Source: Pagrus major (taxonomy: Eukaryota > Chordata > Actinopteri > Spariformes > Sparidae). From it: a stretch of DNA of 64,000 bases. The notes beneath the pieces are model-generated. The model did no database searches and was not told the DNA's origin. It was given only the letters and a program-made list of their open reading frames with translations. Location: assembly GCF_040436345.1 (NCBI RefSeq), contig NC_133237.1:27737653-27801652 (forward strand), given 5' to 3'. Numbering within the stretch: the stretch's first letter is position 1; each line of letters begins with the position of its first letter. Positions 59,300 through 64,000 of this stretch are shown here, piece after piece. Both the position numbers and the translations under genes were made by a program.

Positions 59300-62200
59300 A
59301 GCCAGTCAGTCTGCTGCTCCTCAGATTATTGCTGTTGATTTATTTATTTATTTGTTTGTTTGTTTGTGGTTAGGGGTGGAGCAGGAGGTGGAGAGGAAGA
59401 TGAGGATGTGTTGGTTTCAGTTATGAACGTCCTGAGGGAGGAGGAGGAGGAGGAGGAGGAGGAGGAGGAGGAGGAGGAGGAGGAGGAGGAGGAGACGCCC
59501 TCTGGTGGTCTCTCAGTCGGAGCAGCTCGTCTCCTCCTCGTTAATCTTCCAACAGTTATTAGTTTTCTTTGTTGTCCACGCTTCAGGAATGTGTGATGTC
59601 ACTTCAGGCTACATTAGCTGCTGCTAGCAAAACACACCACAGTGTCAAATCTTGGCTGTCCCGTTGCATTGTGGGTAGTGTAGGCATTGATTATTATTGA
59701 TTAATCTGTCAGTTATTTTTCTCCATTAATAATTGTAGTTTACTTGTTTAGTTTGACAGTTCAGAGATTCAGTTTACTGACAGACGATCACACATGACGT
59801 CACATGAGAAACAAACCGATCGATTAAAGACACAATATGTAACATTTCTGCTTTAACGTGTCTAAAAACTCATGATCACCTGTGAATCATCAACATGTTG
59901 CATTTAGCTCACAGCACCACTGTGTCTAAATATGGCTGCTAGCATGACCGGTGCCTGACTCACCTGTCTCCCCACCTGTATCTCTACCTGTCTGACTCAC
60001 TTGTCTCTCTCTCTCTGTCCAGCCGGTGTTGCCTCACACGGCGGTGTGTTTTGCGTGCGGCGAGGCGGGGAAGGAGGACACGGTGGACTCTGAGGAGGAG
60101 AAGTTCAGCCTCTCTCTGATGGAGTGCACCATCTGCAACGAGATCATCCACCCCAGCTGCCTCAAGGTCAGTCGTCACACCTGCTCTCATCGAAACTCGT
60201 CTTGATTTAACTTTAACGTCACAGGTGTGTTCAGTGTTTCTACACTCTCAGCTGCAGAAATGCAGATTTTGGGTTAAAGAGACCGATGTGTGGACGATGA
60301 TCTCACTGATGATCATGATCAGAGCCCGATTATAAAGATACTCAATTCTTCTTTAAACTTTGCCTCTCGTCAGTCTTCTGCACATCTCCACAAATCCACC
60401 TCAGACATTTCCCCAAATAACCTCAGATTGATTGAAGGATCATGTTGCTCACTGCTGTAATGTGTGGATGATACAGACAGAACACACTGTACAGGACAAC
60501 CTGCCTGACTGGAACCACCAATGAGTTTTGTTTGTTACCTTGGACACCAGGCAGGAGAAATCACAACGCAGGAATAAATCCTCTTCTTCTTTCTCTTCAA
60601 GCACAAACATGAACAGGCTGTGAGTTTTTTTAACCCTGAGGGGAAACTGAGGCTCTGCAGCCGAGAGAATTAAAGAGCAACAAAGAGAATAATAATGAAG
60701 AGAAACAGAAATAGAAGAACATCAGAATTAATCTCTGCCAACAAATAAAACAGTATTTTCCTGCTGGTTGAGGTCAGGCGACCAAACTACGACAGAATCT
60801 CAGAGGTCGTGTGAAGAGAAAGAAATCTGAAACCTTTAAAGATGTAATCAGAATATTTTCAAAAGATGTAAAAGTTGGAATTTTCGAGAATTAAGCTTTA
60901 AATTTAAGAAAACAAATTAAAGATGGTTTTAATTATATGAAGAAAATGATGTCATTGGGACTGAGCATCATGATATGAAACTATGTATTGTTAGATTTTG
61001 GAATCATAAATTGATCGAGATGGTCAAAAATATCTATTTAATTTTAATATCCTCCTGATAAACACGTATCAGAAAGTATCAGTATCAGAAATAATTCAAA
61101 ATAAATGATAATTTAACAGTAAATAGTTCAAGAAGTCCAATAATGAGGGTTTAATGTAATATTTCTGTTTTCTCTATCATTTCTCCAAAATGTCCGTCAG
61201 ACTCGGTCGGATCAATAACTTCAATCCACGTTTCCTGTCCATCAGCTGATCGCTTGAACTCTTTTTAAACTTCTTTAATACATTAAAGATCATGTTTCTT
61301 CTGCACAGTGTAGTGGTACTTAAGTATGGTACTTGAGTAAATGTACTTAGTTACATTCCATCACTGAGAGGTAGAAAATGTGTTCAGATCTGTTGTTTAA
61401 GTTAAATGTACCAATAATGTAAAAGTAAAAGTAATCCATTACAAGTAAAAGTCCTGCATTCAAAATCCTACTTCAGTCAAAGTACAGAAGTAATGTGACA
61501 TGTTCTTAAAGTATCAGTTATAACGTACTGGAAAAACTCAAGTAAAGTAACTCAGCTTTAGTTACTTTTCAGATTACCTTCCTGTCCAGTGAAAACCACG
61601 TATCTCCAGATGTGTTGTCGTTGAATGTTTGTGATAAACTGAAGAAAGTATCCTGAAGTCATACTCGAGTAAAAGTCTGAAAGTATCTGATGTTAATGTA
61701 CTTAAGTATCTGAAGTAGCAGTAAGAGTAACTGATCCATATATTTATTCTGACAGATCTGATATTCAACATTTTACTGATCATCAGAAGCAGTTTGTGCC
61801 GATTGAAATAAATAAGAAATACACTACGATGGCTCTGCTGCAGCATGTAATCTGTAGAGTAACTAGTAACTAAAGTTATCGAATAAAGTGGAGTAAAAAA
61901 GTAGTACTTGAGTAAATATACTTAGTTACATTCTGTCAGTGACAAACAGATTAAAAACTTAGTCTGTAAAAGTGACTGAGAATCGAGAAGTTTGTTTTTT
62001 CACATTAAAATCCTTTGAGTAGAGATGATTTATTGGCCTTGGCTTTTATTTTGAAGCAGCAGGAAGTGCTGAGTCACTGTGGTTGTTAGGTGTAACTGAC
62101 GGTCGCTGTGCCGCCATCTTGTGTTGTTTGTGTCTCAGATGGGTAAAGCTGAAGGAATCATCAACGATGAGATCCCAAACTGCTGGGAGTGTCCCAAGTG

Positions 62201-64000
62201 CCACAAGGAGGGCAAGACCAGTAAGGTAAGAGTCCCCCCAGTACTGAGACTGGTGGAGGGAGAGGACACCTGTCCACCTGTCCACCTGTCCACCACACCG
62301 GTTCACTATCATCTATCGGTCAATGTCTTCAAATGTCTTGTTACCTCCACAAAGATATTCAGTTTCTTGTCCCAGAGGAGGAAAGAAACCAGAAAATATT
62401 CATTGTTTAATAAACTGACATCAGAGAGTGAAGGCTTTAAAAAAATACTTGTCAAAAAAACGTTGTCAGATTAATTTAATGGTTGACAGTTAATTGATTA
62501 TTTGTTGTCAACAGTATCTCTCTTGTCAGCACGCTAAAACTGATAACAGTCTGAAATGTCCTTAAATGGCCACCGTACCCAGAACAGGAGTATTAAAGCT
62601 CCTCGAACACATCAGACTGAGAATAAAGTTATATTAAGAGAAATCATTTGTGTTTCATATTTTCTATTTTCTACAGTAAACATTATCCTAGCAGTGTTTT
62701 TACTGAACATATTACTGTCTGTAAGAACAACTTTATTTGTTTGTGGAATTACAAGAATCATTTTGAGATTTACTAACAATAATTTTCCACTTAAGGTGAA
62801 ATCTAGATTTTATAAGAAAACTTAACTTTTAATTTTTCTTAAAAAATGGAGTGCGAGAGCCTTTTTCCTGTAAGACTTTATGCTTATAATATGATTCATG
62901 ATAAAACAAGTTGTTCCTGTTCAGACCTGGTATCAACATCCGTCCTGAGGGATCTGATCTCAGGTGCGAACGCCCTCAAGATGCAGTGAGGAGGTCTGAG
63001 CTGCATGTGACAGAACATCACCAGACTCCCTTAACAAATGTAGTGATTTTAAGAGTTGTTGAGTTAAAACAAACTTTCTAACGTAGTGAAACTCTGTCTC
63101 TGACAGATTCTGAATCATTGTCTCCTTCTTGTAAATTCAGCATTAAATGAAAACAGCAAGTTGTGTGTTTCCTTGTAAAAAGTGTCAGTTTGTGGCAGCA
63201 TGGCTGCACCAGCCTGTCTGCTTCTGTGTCTAAAGTGCTAAAGTCTGACCTGCCAACATTTAGCAGCTGTTTGAACACACTGTTTACACTGATTTCACCA
63301 TTTACACTCAATTTATGAAAGAAGAAACATTTTATTGATGCTAAACATGTCACATTTTACAAACACACTAAACGGTAACCAGTATAGGCGACTTCTTTGT
63401 CCCCAGACTCCCTTAACAAATGTGTCAGTTTAGTGAGTTGTTGAGTTGGAGACACTTTATAAACTGTGTGAAACTCTGTCTCTGACTGATTCTGACTTAT
63501 TTGTTCCTTCTTGTAAATTCAGCAAATGTTCTACATGAACTTCTTTCTGTCTTTGAGTAGAAACATGGAGTCTGTTTGTCCCAGTGATGGATGGGTTTGT
63601 TTCATACAAAGCAGGAAGTGACATCACATGACTGAGGTCACTCAGACGCAGGTTAATGTAGCTGTGAACTGATGGACTGAGAGCTGATCACTGATCAATC
63701 ACTGAGGACGGAGGTGTCACAGGGTCTGATCAGGGTCAATGAGAATCAAGTCTTAATACAATTAAAATAGGTTGATAGGATTTAATAGGTCAGTTTAGGG
63801 TTTAAGAATAGACAGTTGTTAGTTGTGATGAGTTAGTTTCAGCTCCACCAGCAGCTTTTATATTAAAATAAACTTCCTGTGGTTGTTTTGAATCCGACGT
63901 CTGAATCAGTTTGATGTTCCTGTCCAGGACCAGGCCGACGGCTCGGGGAAACGCAGGCTGGATAACGGCGAGGTGGGCCGCTGGAAGCTCACAGACGACC
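56887..64000 (+). CDS. fbxl19: FBXL19, CXXC-PHD F-box protein (5' part)
   Basis: Coding exons seen: 56887-57060, 60023-60166, 62139-62225 and 63928 to the window edge. The start [10 protein letters not shown] is followed by a CXXC zinc finger at residues about 14-56 ([30 protein letters not shown]). This binds unmethylated CpG DNA. The next exons encode a PHD finger ([43 protein letters not shown]). The last visible segment ([18 protein letters not shown]) matches FBXL19 and not KDM2A/KDM2B, which share the CXXC-PHD cassette but differ in MGKAEG and here. No JmjC domain precedes it. The F-box and leucine-rich repeats lie beyond 64000. FBXL19 is a nuclear SCF substrate receptor that is recruited to CpG islands. 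Confidence 0.94.
57467..58470. mobile_element. MITE relative carrying a 37-bp satellite, about 24 copies
   Basis: Starts with GAGCTCACCCAAACATTAAA, close to the inverted end of the 36557-37100 MITE, then an array of the 37-bp unit (57495-58370; CATCATCTCCTCCTGATGAT and on), then CATACAGCTCGTCTGCTGCG and GATCACAGAGATCACAACCT, which are the reverse complement of 36664-36713. The middle of the full element is missing. It lies in fbxl19 intron 2. Confidence 0.85.
58977..59041. repeat. (CA)n microsatellite
   Basis: About 32 CA units in fbxl19 intron 2. Confidence 0.95.
59208..59297. repeat. (CA)n microsatellite
   Basis: About 44 uninterrupted CA units in fbxl19 intron 2, the longest pure run in the window. 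Confidence 0.95.
59438..59494. repeat. (GAG)n microsatellite
   Basis: About 19 GGA units in fbxl19 intron 2. They create a false poly-Glu frame. Confidence 0.95.
60167..61300. other. fbxl19 intron 3, first part
   Basis: AT-rich intronic sequence with no exon or clear element recognised. Confidence 0.5.
61305..61935. repeat. AAGTAC-type dispersed repeat, long copy
   Basis: Contains GTACTTGAGTAAATGTACTT, AGTTACATTC at both ends (61344-61354 and 61924-61934), and TTACTTTTCAGATTACCTTC with GAAAACCACGTATCTCCAGA, nearly identical to 38289-38341. It lies in fbxl19 intron 3. Confidence 0.75.
63021..63143. repeat. direct repeat, copy 1, fbxl19 intron 4
   Basis: Starts CCAGACTCCCTTAACAAATG, contains GTGAAACTCTGTCTCTGAC and ends TTGTAAATTCAGCA. 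A second copy is at 63403-63524. Confidence 0.85.
63403..63524. repeat. direct repeat, copy 2, fbxl19 intron 4
   Basis: Same order of blocks as 63021-63143, in the same orientation, with the two copies 382 bases apart. The opening motif resembles the CCAGACTCCATTC family near utp18. Confidence 0.85.

Noticed and set aside
56887-62225. Assignment of the CXXC-PHD gene to kdm2a or kdm2b
   Set aside because: No JmjC exon precedes it, and the MGKAEG and GRWKLTDD segments match FBXL19.
1-64000. tRNA, rRNA or viral-type elements
   Set aside because: I looked for cloverleaf-like or long conserved RNA segments and for polymerase or capsid-like frames, and saw none I could support by eye.

Overview
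This is a gene-dense stretch of a vertebrate nuclear genome, almost certainly a ray-finned (probably percomorph) fish. The evidence is GT-AG introns (many short), very frequent (CA)n, (GACA)n and (TTCC)n microsatellites, many minisatellites, several families of small inverted-terminal-repeat elements, and proteins that read as orthologs of known vertebrate genes. No viral, prokaryotic or CRISPR-like system was seen. Gene names come from remembered family sequences, not database searches.

Layout: (1) 1-3.4 kb, non-coding flank with dispersed repeats. (2) 3.5-6.8 kb, minus strand: a nine-exon coiled-coil gene read as zwint (kinetochore) with an unusual C-terminal domain and a G2/M-type promoter. 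(3) 7.8-8.4 kb, a 20-bp minisatellite. (4) 8.8-19.9 kb, plus strand: wipf2 (WASP-interacting protein), head-to-head with zwint, complete except for one apparent frame break in a run of C. (5) 19.9-25.2 kb, intergenic with simple repeats. (6) 25.4-30.6 kb, plus: utp18, 13 coding exons. (7) 30.6-36.3 kb, intergenic with a CAG-rich minisatellite and small elements. (8) 36.3-41.8 kb, plus: an 11-exon TRIM E3 ligase (RING, B-boxes, coiled coil, PRY-SPRY). (9) 41.8-45.3 kb, a convergent interval with an odd degenerate tandem repeat. (10) 45.3-49.0 kb, minus: ube2m (NEDD8 E2). (11) 49-51.3 kb, simple repeats. (12) 51.3 kb to the right edge, plus: fbxl19, with a CpG-rich leader exon, a 4.8-kb first intron, CXXC and PHD exons; the F-box/LRR part lies beyond the window.

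The genes do not form one pathway. They are housekeeping or regulatory genes: chromosome segregation, actin assembly, ribosome biogenesis, ubiquitin ligation, neddylation and CpG-directed ubiquitin ligation. ube2m and fbxl19 are related only at the level of cullin-RING biology (UBE2M neddylates cullins; FBXL19 is an SCF receptor).

The most unusual observations are a 37-bp satellite expanded to very different lengths inside two copies of one MITE family about 20 kb apart and in opposite orientation; a perfect 22-bp hairpin just upstream of the first coding exon of fbxl19; an upstream reading frame overlapping the fbxl19 start; a possible RWD-like extension on zwint; and a repeat family that begins exactly at the utp18 exon 1 splice donor.
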